Shown: positions 23,154-35,968 of the stretch, in pieces
Position numbering within the stretch: the first letter of the stretch is position 1
Layout: the number at the start of each line of letters is the position of its first letter
Assembly (NCBI GenBank): GCA_036023115.1
Contig: JAYKKT010000089.1
Location: 17,974,501-18,038,500, forward strand
DNA length: 64,000 bases
DNA from: Brasenia schreberi
Taxonomy: Eukaryota > Streptophyta > Magnoliopsida > Nymphaeales > Cabombaceae
Reading direction: 5' to 3'
Program-made: the position numbers and the translations under genes
Notes under the pieces: model-generated
Database searches by the model: none
What the model was told of the DNA's origin: nothing
The model's input: the letters and a program-made list of their open reading frames with translations, nothing else

Positions 23154-25444
23154 TAGGGGCTGATTAGGCCCGTGTGTGTTCAAAATCGTGCATGACTAAG
23201 AGAGTGCACGTGTGTGTGGGTGTGCCAAGCCACGTTATTACAAGCGGGGGGAGACTATGCTCCGTTATTACAACCCCGTATCAAATTGAATTTAAGCAAG
23301 TCTACAACTAAGGACCGAGTTAGGCACTTACTTATAGCTGGTCTGAAGATGCCTTGTTTGAGCGTGGGCTTGGCCTTCGCCTTGGGCTGCAAGAGGGAGC
23401 TCCTCGAAGTTGAACGGCAAGGGGAGGTGCTGGCCGGATGCCTTAGGTGCGCGGGAGGGGCGCCTTGAAGGTGGCCGGCTGCTTGGAAGGGGGCTGCCTT
23501 GGCGTGTTGGGATAAAGTGACTAAGTAGGGTCACTAAGGGAGGGTGTAGTGTTAGGAAAGATGGCACTAAGTGGGAGCCTAAAGCAGTGTCTAAGGGAGT
23601 ACCTAAGGCTGGCGGGTGGCTTGCCGAATGAATGTGGTACAGTCGGTTGGAGTGGCCGACTAAGGGTGACTTGGTGATGGTTGGCTGCTAGGGTGGCTAG
23701 GCAATGGCGAGGATGGGAAGGAAGCTAGCTAGGGTATGGGATAAGGTGGAGTTAGGGGCTGGTGGGAAGCGTAAGGGACAAGTCCTAGGGAGCTAGGTGG
23801 AGTGGCCGGGTGTTGCTAGGGGAAGTAGTTCTAGGCGGGGATCAAAGTGGCTGAGGTTTGGCTAAATAGGTTGGATGGCAGGTAGGTGGTGTTGGGGTGA
23901 CGTGGCTGAGAGTGGAGGGGGAGTGAAGAAGAGGTAGAGTGGAGGATGGGGTACTAACCGAATGAAGAGGCGGTGGATGGAAGAGGAGCAGCCGGGTGGT
24001 TGAAGTGGATGATTCGGCCGGATGGGAATGGTGGCGATGGGTGGTTGGCCGGTTGGGGTGTGGTGGTGCAGGTGGAGCAAGGTGGGGAGTGGCTGTGGTG
24101 CAGGTGGAGGACTTGGCTGGAAGATGGCTGGAGTCGGTTGTGCCAAGAGGATGGAAGAAGATGGAAAACTCGCCCCTTGGGGGGGGGGGGGTTTATATAG
24201 GGCTGAAGAGGGCGGTTGGGAGTGGTTTTGAGAGGGTGGTAAGGTGGTCTAGGGGTGATGGTGTGGTGATAAGGTGGGCTGGTTTTGGGGAGGGGCCAGA
24301 TATTTTGATTTAGGGGGTATTAGGAATATGGTGTGCTAGGTTTAGGTGGGGTGGTTTAGGGGTTTAGGGTTTAGCTAGGTGGGTTGGTTTTGGGGTGAGG
24401 TTTAGTGAGGTGGGTTAGGTAATTAGGCTAGGATTAGGTTAGGTTTAGGGAAATTAAATTAGGTTTAGAGAAGGATTAGGGAAGTGGGTTAGGTGATTAG
24501 GTTGGGATTAGGCCGGGATTAGGGAAGTGGGTTAGGTGATTAGGCTAGGTTTAGGACAGCATTAGGGAAAAAGGCTAGGATTAGGGCTTTTTGATTAGGG
24601 TTGGTTTAAGGAGCTCCCTTTGCATGACCCATAGGCCTTGTTGCATCATGTTGGTGCAGTCCTAGGTTAGGTTTTGGCTAATTACAAGCTTAAACCCACT
24701 TTAATTAGGCTAACCCACATGATTAACCCCAAACTTGACACACAAGTCAAGCTTAATTACAACCACACTCTAATCTTATCCTCCCCCACTCTCTCTCATG
24801 CCCATAATCCCATGTGAAATTCAAGTGGGCCCCACCTCCATTTATGAGAAGGTGATGTGGGCCATGGATATGGATATTGGATTAGATCTCTGGATCCAAA
24901 TCCAAATCCAAGCCAACACATGGGTTTGGATTGGGATCTGGATATATATGGTCCAGATCAGATCCAAACTGAATTCTGACTCCTTCGGGCTGTGTTCGAA
25001 ATGAATGGTTTGTGCGGGGTCTGACAGCATCAGTACTCCGTCTGCATTGGGTCTTCGCCAACATGATCGTCCGCTTCTGTTTTCGCCTTTCGGAGATGAT
25101 TTCAAGTGATGTTTTGATGATAACAGGGTCTTGGACGTTCGAGATCCTAGGAGTGGATTCAATGTGAGAGGTGTTGTGCTGGGCTCGACTTGTGCTCCGG
25201 TTCCGGGCTCTCTTTGGCTTTTCTGGTCCTGTCTTGATTAGGCCAAGTTGCTTCGGGGTTTCAAAATGTGTTTTAAAAGGTTTTTAAAACCATATTATAC
25301 ATATTTAAAACATATAAAGTTTAAAACATCTGTACAGGGTTGCTTGGAAGGCTCCTGGGTTTCCAGACTCAAAATGGCCCTTTGGGGCTGCTTTTATAAA
25401 ACCAGGTTGATTTGAGAAATTCGTGGGATTTCGAGGTGTTTACA
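22220..25444 (-). mobile_element. Solo LTR S2 inside element B protease
   Basis: Complete minus-oriented LTR of about 3.2 kb (tips TGTAGACG at 22220 and GTTTACA at 25444) with no internal region. Flanks AACAC (22215-22219) and AGCGC (25445-25449) would be the TSD after two G-to-A changes; the uninterrupted copy in element C reads CAGCGCAC. TATA box 24192-24199 next to a long G tract, 110-bp array about 22800-23090 (short), telomere-like block about 24210-24620. A TA microsatellite lies at 23125-23155. Confidence 0.85.
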
Positions 25445-27718
25445 AGCGCACAAGTTATGTATCCAGGGCCTTCCTAGCAACAGGTTATAATGGGGGTGGA
25501 TGTCCAAGACATGGAACACCCCCGTGTGTGTGATCCCTCTCGTTTCCATAGGAAGTTCGATCGATCCTAAAGGTCTAGACGCATTCTCATCGTATCTAGT
25601 GATAACGATGGGACTTGGGTTCACAGAAGTCAAGGTGACTCCGATTTGATACGCCATATGAAGTGGAAGGATGTTGAGCCTTCCTCCCCCATCGACTAGG
25701 CATCTGTCCAGAGAGTGGTTATTCAGAACCACCTTGATATGCAGGGCCTGGTTATGGGTTTCATAGGGTCTATCTACATCATCTTCCGAGAAAGTGATGG
25801 GCGATTTTGCTCCTATTGACGCCACTTGGTCAGATAGGGATTCAGGACTTATGTTCGAACTAACCTTAGCTCTTTCTAGAATTTTCTCTAGCACGAGTCT
25901 ATGCCTAGGCGAAGTTTGTATAAGCTCTAGGATGGACATGTGGATAGGAATCTTTGAAAGATGGTTTTCGAAATCATAAGGGTTTAAAACGACTTTCCCA
26001 TTATTTGCTTTCGGCAGAACTCTAGGAATACATGCTTTTGAGGAGCCAGGCACACTGACCACCTTTTTAGCACTTTGTAGGTGCGGGGGTTGATAGATCC
26101 TTCAGGATCTTGTCACTTCCCCCACGACCAACCTAGGGTTCGCACTTAAATTGGCTCTAATCGTGAGTTTAGGAGTACCTTGGAGTTTTAAAACTGGTTT
26201 AGCCGGGGATTCAGCTCTTGGTGGTCCCTGGATGACTACTTGGGCGGGTTTCTTGTAAAGTACAAGAGTAGACGCACAAGGGGGTCGACCAGACTCAGAC
26301 GATTGCGTTAGATCTTTCGAAAAGGTGAGGATATATACCTCCTTTCCTTTCCCACTGCTACTGGCGTGCTTGGGAAAGGGTTCTTTAAAGATAGCTTGAG
26401 TTGGCTAAGGTTCCGTAGTGACCTGGAGCCAGCCCTCCGCTATCAAGTTCTCGATTTTGTTTAAAAGGGAGAAACAACGCTTTGTATCATGGCCTTTAAG
26501 CTGATGATACTTACAAAATTGATTTAAATATCTCCCTTTGGAAGTGACTCCCTTGGGGATTTTGGGAAGTTCAATCATGCCTTGGGCAAGTAGGAGGTCT
26601 AGGACCTCTGACACAGGTTGCCCTAGCGGAGTGTATTCCCGTTTTTCAATATGTTTTTAGAAGTTTCTCTCCCTTTTGTTTAGTAGTTTTTCAAAATTTT
26701 TCGAACTGCTCGCCAGACCTGGATCCACCCGAACATTGGTGATTTTATTGGGCTTTGCCCCTTTATCCATCGTGGGTAGCCCATAAGTGGTGGGCTTCTC
26801 CAAGCGGGTTTTGGAATCAGCACTTCCTTTCCATAAGTGATTGTATATCCCCTTTTTCAAGTTTGTTTCGAAAAGAGATGCCTTTTTTATCAACTTATGG
26901 AAAGTTGAGATTTCATGAAGCAAGAGAAGGGTCTTTAACTCACTCTTAAAATTATCCAAGATGAGCATGACTGCGCATCCTTCGGATATTGGCTCTCGCA
27001 CTTGCCCTAAAAGGGACCTCCATCGAATAATGAAGGCATGCATGTCTTCGTTCATGCCTTGCTTTGTATCCCTTAAAGTGTTTAAAGTCGGCGTGACTTC
27101 TACGTTATGTGCAAATCTTTGCATAAAGCAGTTCGCTAACTCTTCAAAAGTAGCGAACTAGCTTAAATCGTAGGAAGCCAGCCATTTGGCAGCTATGCCT
27201 TTAAGGGATAGAGGGAACCAATACACCCATTTCATCGAGTCCTTTTTCTTCTTATGGGCTCGACGCGAGAAAAGTTGCAAGTGAGACCTAGGGTCTCCCA
27301 TGCCATCATACCGATGGAAGTTCGGTATTTCATCGTCGCTGTCTTTTTCATAATCCATGGGTAGGAAATCAGACAGGGCGTAACTCCTTTTCTCTTTATT
27401 TTGCTGTTTCGGCAGCTGTTGTAGGGCTTTACGGTCCTTTTGTGTGAAGGACTCGTGGTATTGGTTGCCTTCCATTACGGAGGCCTCTTTATGCTTGCGA
27501 GGTTTTTCAATTTTTTTCTTGGCCCTTTGTTCACCATTCGATGAACATGAATCACCTACTTCAGCCTCTTGGCTGAGAGCATCGATTTTGGCCTCGAATT
27601 CCCTTCTCAAGTCTTCTATCTCGTCTAGTTTGATTTTATTTTTCAAAATCCTCCTAGAGTGAGAACTTGATGCGCATGAGCCTTGGCTCGACACTTCACT
27701 TGGGTTGGATTTTGACAT
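25445..27718 (-). pseudogene. gag and protease N-terminal part of element B
   Basis: Minus-strand gag-pro from ATG 27716-27718 (MSKSNPSEV). Gag domain about 26900-27400, knuckle motif CKYHQLKGHDTKRC near 26470-26515, retropepsin start near 25670-25760 with VDGGGRLNILP. Broken at 25445 by solo LTR S2. Stops lie at 27158-27160 (CAG to TAG), 26657-26659 and 26405-26407 (GAG to TAG). The stop at 26405 is also present at the same codon in element E (57608-57610). The sequence is older and more diverged than element C. Confidence 0.88.
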
Positions 27719-27834
27719 GCTTTCAAGCTTTTCAAAATTCCTACGTATGAAGTACAATAAAGAAAGAGTTAAAAACAACACCTTTTGGAAAATATTTTTG
27801 CAAGATTCCTAAGATAACTCGATTTTAAAAGACT

Positions 27835-27857
27835 CACGTCCCACCGGGCGTGCCAAA
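27835..27857 (-). other. Primer-binding site of element B (candidate)
   Basis: Minus-strand TTGGCACGCCCGGTGGGACG motif, four bases from the LTR boundary at 27861. It is the same motif as in elements A and C. A splice-acceptor-like AG|G lies between it and the gag ATG, near 27741-27745. Confidence 0.7.
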
Positions 27858-27860
27858 TCC

Positions 27861-30800
27861 TATAGACGCAGAAAGTTCCCGCTTCTGGTTCTTAGGCCTG
27901 AAGCAAATTTTTTCGTGTGTCTAAGTCCTATTTAAGTAAAAGGGGCATGCCAACTAGCTTACTTAAGCTAGCGAAGAAATACTTTGAAATCTAACTCCTA
28001 ACGTGGCGACTGTGAGCAAGCAAGCTCTTTTCGTCGCAGACCTTCTTACACCGATGCGCAAGGGTCAGTCTATACGCTTAAAAATCGAGTTTTAAAATAT
28101 GAGAACCTACGAAAATATTTGAGGTGTTCGATTCGGGTTGTTTTTCTATGATTTTCAAGTTTTATTTCACGTGGATTTGCACGTGCCTATGTCTTTCTTT
28201 TTATCCCTTTTCGGGCCAACTAGGTGTGTGTTATGAACATGTGACCTAAGTGGGGCAACTTTGAGCAGGAGTATGGGGTTTGCTTTGATGCAATATGCGT
28301 CCTAACTCGTGGTATGGCGTATATGCAATGCAAACTCACACAACTCCAAAGGGAAAACCCGAAATTGAAAGACAATGCGGAAGGGAAATGACTTGAAATG
28401 TAAATTGCAAAAGGGAAATTGCGAAAGGGAAATATGGCTATATCTTAAGAGCGGAAAGGCTCAATAGTGCAAGTGTGTGCCGTGTATATATGTAAAGACT
28501 ACGCACACTACTGAACCTTAAAACCCAAATCTTAAAGACATAGCCGAAAGGGAAATACTTATAATATATATGGGCCCGAAGGTCGCCAACGTGTTGCGTG
28601 GGTGTTGTGTGTATATTGAAAGACAACTCACACGACTTAAATGAAACCCAAATATAAATTGCAATATGGACTTAACTAAGGTCTTGGGAGTAAGAGCAAA
28701 AGCTCAATGTGTGTGAGTGCGAGAATTGAAGTACTACGCACACGACATGAAATTAAACCCAAATATAAATTGCAATAGGCCTTGACTAAGGTCTTGGGAG
28801 TAAGAGCAAAAGCTCAATGTGTGTGAGTGCAAGAATTGAAAGACAACACACACAACATGAAATTAAACCCAAGGGAAAATATAACACGGCCCTTACTTGG
28901 GTCTTGCAAATTAGAGCGAAAGCTCAATGTGTGTGAGTGCGAGAATTGAAAGACAACACACACAACTTAAGCAAAACCCCACACAACTTAAATTATATAA
29001 ATAAGTTTATATCTTAAGGGCTGATTAGGCCCGTGTGTGTTCAAAATCGTGCACAACTAAGAGCGAGATAGGCTAAAGTGCACGTGTGTGTGGGTGTGCC
29101 AAGCCACGTTATTACAAGCGAGGGGAGACAATGCTCCGTTATTACAACCCCGTATCAAATTTAATTAAGCTTAAGCAAGTCTATAAACAAGGACTGAGTT
29201 AGGCACTTACGTATAGCTGGTCCGGAGGTGACTTGCTTGAGCTTGAGCTTGAGCGTCGCCTTGGGCTGCAAGAGGGAGCTCCTCGGAAGGGTGCGGCAAA
29301 GGAGGGTTGGCCGGGTGAAGCAAGGTGTTGCGGGTGTGGCGCCTTGGCGCTAGCTGGGTGATGGAAGGGGGTGTTGCTGTGGTGCCTTGGGCTGGGGTAG
29401 TTAGGTGGTGTCACTAAGGTGTAGGGCAGGTCCTAGGGAAGGGGGAGCTAAGGGGTGACTAGGGGCTATCTAAGGAAGAGGATGGAAGGCTGCGGGTGTG
29501 GCAAGGTGCAGTCAGTTGTGGCTGGCCGACTAGTGGCAGGTTAGGTGGTGGCCGGCTGGGGTAACTAGGGGTGCTTAGGAATGGCAAAGGGGAGCTAGCT
29601 AGGGTGTTAGCTAAGGGATGGTTCAAGGGAAAAGGTAAGGTTAAGGGTGACTAACTAGGGGCTGTCTAGGGGATGAGGTAAGGTGGCGGGTGTGATGCAA
29701 TTGGGCAGAGGTTGGCCGAATGGTGATGGTGGTATGGTGGCTGAGAGTGGAGGGGGAGTGAAGATAGGGTGGAGTTAGGATAGGGTACTAACCGAAGAGG
29801 AAGAGGAAGGTGGTGTCCAAGGAAGGCAGCCGGGTGGAAGGAGTGGATGTAGTCGGGTGGAAGGAGCGGATGCAGTCCGGGGGGTTGTGGTGGCGTGGAG
29901 TGGAGCGGGAGTGGTGGAGGCCGAGAGGTGGTGGTGGAGCAAGTGAGAGAAGAGAGCAAGGGGTGAGAGAGGAGAGGAAGGGCTCGGCTGGCCCAAGGTG
30001 GTTCCAAAATCTGAAAAACCCGCCCACTAGGGGGAGGGGTTTGTAGGATTTTGATAGGGTCGGTTGGGCTGGTTTTGGGGGGCTGGTTTAGTGGTTAGGT
30101 GGTGGTGGTGTGGTGATAAGGTGGGCTAGATATTTAGGGGGGACCAGATATTTAGTTTAGGTGGTTTTAGGGATATGGTGTGCTAGGGTTTAGGTGGGGT
30201 GGTTTAGTGGTTTAGGGCTTAGCTAGGTGGGTTGGTTTTAGGATGAGGTTTAGTGAGGTGGGTTAGGTGTTTAGGCTAGGATTAGGTTAGGATTAAGGGA
30301 ATTAGGCTAGGTTTAGGGAAGGATTAGGGAGGTGGGTTAGGTGATTAGGTTGTGATTAGGGAAGGATTAGGGAGGTGGGTTAGGTGATTAGGCTAGGATT
30401 AGGCCGTGATTAGGGCAAATGGCTAGGATTAGGGATTTTGGCTTAGGATTGGGTTAGGAGCATCCCTTTGCATAGCCCATGGACTTCATTGCATCATGTT
30501 GGTGCAGCCCTAGGTTAGGTGTAGGTTCATACTAGCTTAAACCCACACTAATTAGGCTAACCCACATGATTAACCCAAAACTTGACACACAAGTCAAGCT
30601 TAATACATTAACTCACATGTAAACCTCCCTATTCTCTCTCATGCCCAAAATCCCACGTGAATTTCAAGTGGGCCCCACCTCCATTTATGAGAAGGTGATG
30701 TGGGCCATGGATGTGGATATTGGATTGGATCTTTGGATCCAAATCCAAATCCAAATCTACATATACGTTTGGATTGGGATCTGGATATATATGGTCCAGA

Positions 30801-31275
30801 TCCAATCCAAAGTTGAATTCTGACTCCTTCAGGGTATGTTCGAAACGAACGGTTTGTGTGGGGTCTGACAGCATTAGTACTCCGTCTTGCGTTGGTCTTC
30901 GCCAACATGGTCGTCCGCTTCTGTTTTCACCTTCCGGAGATGATTTCAAATGATTTTTGTTGATAATAGGGACTTGGACGTTCGAGATCCTGGGGATGAA
31001 TCTAACACCTGAGTTGTTGTGGCGGGCTCGACATGTGCTCCAGTTCCGGGCTCGACATGTGCTTCGGTTCTGGGCTCTCTTTAGCTCTTCTGGTCCTACT
31101 TTCATCAGGCCAAGCCGCTTTGTGGGGTTTCAAAACGTCTTTTACAAGGTTTTAAAAGTATATTATACATATTTTAAAGCATATACAGTTTAAACATATG
31201 TACAGGGTTTGTTTGGAAGGCTCTTGGGTTTCCAGACTCAAAATAGCCCTTTGGGGCTGTTTTTACAAAACCAGG
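27861..31275 (-). mobile_element. 5' LTR of element B, main piece
   Basis: Minus-oriented LTR adjoining the primer-binding site. Its 3' tip reads TATAGACGC instead of TGTAGACGC, a G-to-A change in the terminal dinucleotide. It belongs to an older branch (shared with D and E): the 110-bp units are diverged (about 28440-28960), the TATA region near 30035-30050 is decayed to TTTGTAGG, and the telomere-like block covers about 30060-30450. It is split 37 bp from its 5' tip by solo LTR S3; the tip resumes at 53143. Total about 3.45 kb. Confidence 0.9.
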
Positions 31276-32446
31276 TGTAAACACCCCGAAATCCCACGAA
31301 TTTCTCAAAATCCATCTGGTTTTATACAAGCAGCCCCAAAGGGCCATTTTTGAGTTTGGAAACCCAGGAGCCTTCCAAACAACCCTTTACATATGTTTTA
31401 AACTTTATCTTTCAAAAACATATAATATGGCTTTTGAAAACCCTTTTAAAACACGTTTTGAAACCCCAAAGTGGCTTGGCCCGATCAAGACAAGACCAGG
31501 AGAGCCCAGAAGAGCCCGGAACCGGAGCACATGGCAAGCCCGGTGCAGCAACTCTTGTATCTGATTCACACCCCAGGATCTCGAACGTCCAAGACCCTGT
31601 TCTTATCAAAATAGCATTTGAAGTCATCTCCGGAAGGCAGAAACGGAGGCGGACGACTATGTTGGCGAAGACCCAACGTAGACGGAGTACTGATGCTGTC
31701 AGGCCCCGCACGAATCGTCCGTTTCGAACCCAGCTCGAAGGAGTCAGAGTTCAGTTTGGATTGGATCTGGACCATATATATCTAGATTCCAATCCAAACC
31801 CATATGTGGACTTGGATTTGGATTTGGATCCAGAGATCCAATCCAATATCCATATCCATGGCCCACATCACCTTCTCATAAATGGAGGTGGGGCCCACTT
31901 GAAATTCACGTGGGATATTGGGCATGAGAGAGAGTGGGGATGAAAAATATCAAGAGTGTTGTATTAAGCTTGACTTGTGTGTCAAGTTTGGGTTAATCAT
32001 GTGGGTTAGCCTAATTGAGTGGGTTTAAGCTTGTAATTAGCTAAAACCTAACCTAGGGCTGCACCAACATGGGGTGATCAAGGTCTATGGGCCATGCTAA
32101 GGGAGCTCCTTCACCTAAACCTAGCCCAAAATGCCTAAACCTAGCCTAAACCCCTAATCCACCCCTAATCTGAACCTAAACACCTAACCCACTTCCCTAA
32201 TCCCGTCCTAATCCCAACCTAATCACCTAACCCACTTCCCTAATCCTTCCCTAAACCTAGATTAATTTCCCTAATCCTAGCCTAAACCTAGCCTAATCAC
32301 CTAACCTAGCTCACTAAACCTCACCCTAAAACCCAACCACCTAACCTAGCCCTAAACCCCTAAACCACCCTTAGCCCACGATTTACCCAAACCCCTAGTT
32401 TTAAAATATCTGGCCAAACCCCTTCCAGCCCACCTTATCTACATAC
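31276..32446 (+). mobile_element. Solo LTR S3, left piece (plus orientation)
   Basis: Begins TGTAAACACC at 31276 right after CCAGG (31271-31275), which is repeated at 53138-53142 after its other end, an exact 5-bp TSD. This piece holds the first third of the LTR: the GGAT-rich stretch (about 31740-31860) and the telomere-like block (32110-32440). It is interrupted at 32446 by complete element C and resumes at 50922. Confidence 0.92.
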
Positions 32447-35400
32447 TGTAGACGCGCGAAAATCCCCGCCTCTTCGTCCCTTCCGGGGGCTTGGAGTGGA
32501 TCTTCTCGTGTGTCTAAGGCCTATGTATACAAACAGGGCGTGCCAGCTAGCTTACTCAAGCTAGCGAAGATATATTTAACACTGACTTCTAAACGTGGCG
32601 ACTGTGAGCAAGTAAGCTCTTGTCGTCGCAGACCTTCTTGCACCGATGCGCAAGGGTCAGTCTGTACGCTTTTGCAAAAATTGAGTTTTGGGGAGAAAGT
32701 CCACGAAGCGGTTCGAGGTGTCTATTTCGGGTCTTTAAGATGCGATTGCATGTTTTAGATCACGTGGTTTTGCACGTGCCTAAGTCTTTTCTTTTATCCC
32801 TTTTTGGGTCGCCTAGTTTGTGTGTTATGAACACTCCACTACATGGGCGAATTCGAGTGGGGCTTGCTTCGATGCAATATGCGTCCTACCTCGTGGTATG
32901 GCGTAGATGCAATGCAAACTCACGCTACTCCAAAGGGAAAACCCGAAATGTAAAGACAATACGGAAGGGAAATAACAGAAGGGAAATAACCGAAGGGAAA
33001 TAACCGAAGGGAAATATGTATATAGCTTGTATATATGAGCCCTTACTCGGGTCTTGCAAATAAGAGCGAAGGCTCAATGTGGGTGCGTGCTCGAATTGAA
33101 AGACTTACACACACGACATGAAATTAAACCCAAATATAAATTGCAGTATGGCCTTGACTAAGGTCTTGGGAATAAGAGCGAAGGCTCAATGTGTGTGAGA
33201 GTGCTTGAATTGAAAGACTACCCACACGACATAAATGAAACCCAAATATAACTGCAATAAGGCCTTTACTAAGGTCTTGGGAGTAAGAGCGAAGGCTCAA
33301 TGTGTGTGAAAGTGCTTGAATTGAAAGACTTACTCACACGACATGAAATGAAACCCAAATAGTATAGGTCGGCCCTTACTTGGGTCTTTCAAATAAGAGC
33401 GAAAGCTCAATGTGTGTGAGAGTGCTTGAATTAAAAGACTTACTCACACGACAAGAAATGAAACCCAAATAGTATAGGTCGGCCCTTACTTGGGTCTTTC
33501 AAATAAGAGCGAAAGCTCAATGTGTGTGCGAGTGCTTGAATTAAAAGACTTACTCACACGACAAGAAATGAAACCCAAATAGTATAGGTCGGCCCTTACT
33601 TGGGTCTTTCAAATAAGAGCGAAAGCTCAATGTGTGTGAGAGTGCTTGAATTGAAAGACTGACTCACACGACAAGAAATGAAACCCAAATAGTATAGGTC
33701 GGCCCTTACTTAGGTCTTTCAAATAAGAGCGAAAGCTCAATGTGTGTGAGAGTGCTTGAATTGAAAGACAACGCACCCAACTTAAACAAAACCCTTCGAA
33801 AATGAAAGTATATATACACTTATATATTAGGGGCTGATTAGGCCCATGTGTGTTCAAAATTGTGCACGACTAAGAGAGTGCACGTGTGTGGTTGTGCCAA
33901 GCCACGTTATTACAAGCGGGGGGAGACTATGCTCCGTTATTACAACCCCGTATCAAATTGAATCTCAAGCAAGTGTACGACTAAAGACCGAGTTTAGACA
34001 CTTACGAGTAGCTGGTTCGTAGAGGTCTTGCTTGAGCGTGGGCTTGGCCTTGGGCTGCAAACGGGAGCTCCGCGAAGGTAGGTGATCAAGGGTGCTGGCC
34101 GGCTGCAAGTGGGGTGCGGGATAGACGCCTCGAAGGGGACCGGTGGCAGGTAGATGGCGCCTCAAGGTAAGGGGTTTAAATGGCTGAATGAGTGGGTTCT
34201 TAGGGTCACTAGGGGAGTTGGGAGTTTAGGGAAACTGGACCTAAAAGGTGAGCTGGTGGGAGGGCCGAGTAGGACACCTAGGGGAAGGCCGAATGGGACA
34301 TGATAACTAGGTAGTGGCCGGCAGCTTGGGTTATACTAGGTTCGGCTAGGTTAAAATGGTGGTGGCAAAGGGGCTGAGCTGAAGGTAGGATGGGTGGCTA
34401 AGAGTGGAGAGGTGGTAGAGAGGGGCTTTGAGGGAGTTTGGGGTACTTACCGAATGGGGAGAGGTGGCGGATGAAGTGGGAAGGTGGCGGGCAGGTGGCT
34501 GTCGGCTGGTTCGGTTGGTTGGAGGTGATGGCGTCCGGCTGAGGGGTGGTGGTAATGGATGGAAGAGGGAAGGTGGCGGAGCAGGTGGCGGCTGGAGGAG
34601 CAGGCAGAGGTGGGGAGTGGTCCCGGCTGGGTGAGAGAAGGGAGAAGGAGAGGGCCCGGCTGGATGGAGATAGTGGTTCCCACTTGGAAAACCCGCCCAC
34701 AAGGAGGGGGGTTTAAATAGGGGATGGGTAGGTCGGTTAGGGCTGGGCTGTGGGTAGTGGTTAGGTGGTTTAGGTAGGGTGGTATGTAGATAAGGTGGGC
34801 TGGAAGGGGTTGGGCCAGATATTTTAAAACTAGGGGTTTGGGTAAATCGTGGGCTAAGGGTCGTTTAGGGGTTTAGGGCTAGGTTAGGTGGTTGGGTTTT
34901 AGGGTGAGGTTTAGTGAGCTAGGTTAGGTGATTAGGCTAGGTTTAGGCTAGGATTAAGGAAATTAATCTAGGTTTAGGGAAGGATTAGGGAAGTGGGTTA
35001 GGTGATTAGGTTGGGATTAGGACGGGATTAGGGAAGTGGGTTAGGTGATTAGGTTCAGATTAGGGGTGGATTAGGTGTTTAGGCTAGGTTTAGGCATTTT
35101 TGGCTAGGTTTAGGTGAAGGAGCTCCCTTAGTATGGCCCATAGACCTTGATCACCCCATGTTGGTGCAGCCCTAGGTTAGGTTTTAGCTAATTACAAGCT
35201 TAAACCCACTCAATTAGGCTAACCCACAAGATTAAACCCAAACTTGACACACAAGTCAAGCTTAATACAACACTCTTGATATTTTTCACCCCCACTCTCT
35301 CTCATGCCCAATATCCCACGTGAAACTCAAGTGGGCCCCACCTCCATTTATGAGAAGGTGATGTGGGCCATGGATATGGATATTGGATTGGATCTTTGGA

Positions 35401-35951
35401 TCCAAATCTAAATCCAAGTCCACATATGGGTTTGGATTGGGATCTGGATATATATGGTCCAGATCCAATCCAAACTGAACTCTGACTCCTTCGAGCTGGG
35501 TTCGAAACGGACGATTCGTGCGGGGCCTGACAGCATCAGTACTCCGTCTGCGTTGGGTCTTCGCCAACATGGTCGTCCGCCTCCGTTTCTACCTTCCGGA
35601 GATGACTTCAAAGGCTATTTTGGTAAGAACAGGGTCTTGGACGTTCGAGATCCTGGGGTGTGAATCAGATACAAGAGTTGCTACGCCGGGCTTGACGTGT
35701 GGTCCGGTTCCGGGCTCTTCTTGGCTCTCCTGGTCCTGTCTTGATCGGGCCAAGCCACTTTGGGTTTTCAAAACATGTTTTAAAAGGGTTTTCAAAAGCC
35801 ATATCGTATGTTTTTGAAAGATATAGTTTAAAACATATATACAGGGTTGTTTGGAAGGCTCCTGGGTTTCCAAACTCAAAATGGCCCTTTGGGGCTGCTT
35901 GTATAAAACCAGATTCATTTAAGAAATTCGTGGGATTTCGGGGTGTTTACA
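32447..35951 (-). mobile_element. 3' LTR of element C
   Basis: 3505 bp, tips TGTAGACGCG (32447) and GTTTACA (35951). It has four copies of the 14-bp minisatellite (about 32960-33015), a 110-bp array (about 33030-33780) with at least one more unit than the 5' LTR, a donor-like site near 34450, a TATA-like box at 34712-34719 and the telomere-like block (about 34720-35120). It lacks the extra 80-odd bases of telomere-like sequence seen in the 5' LTR. Confidence 0.95.
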
Positions 35952-35968
35952 GATGCCCCTCTTTGGCC
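35952..35968 (-). other. Polypurine tract of element C
   Basis: On the minus strand AAAGAGGGGCATC directly abuts the 3' LTR start. It is the expected primer site for plus-strand DNA synthesis. Element D carries the same sequence at 53688-53704. Confidence 0.8.

Noticed and set aside
23125..23155. TA repeat in solo LTR S2 as a regulatory element
   Set aside because: A simple TA microsatellite that expands a short TATATA present in all copies; no further support.
34346..34702. Pro/His/Ser-rich open frames in LTR leaders (also 29666-30007, 50908-51258, 55700-56140, 15140-15517)
   Set aside because: They occur in two or three frames at once in C-rich DNA, often start at non-ATG codons and vary freely between copies. 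Composition, not coding, explains them.
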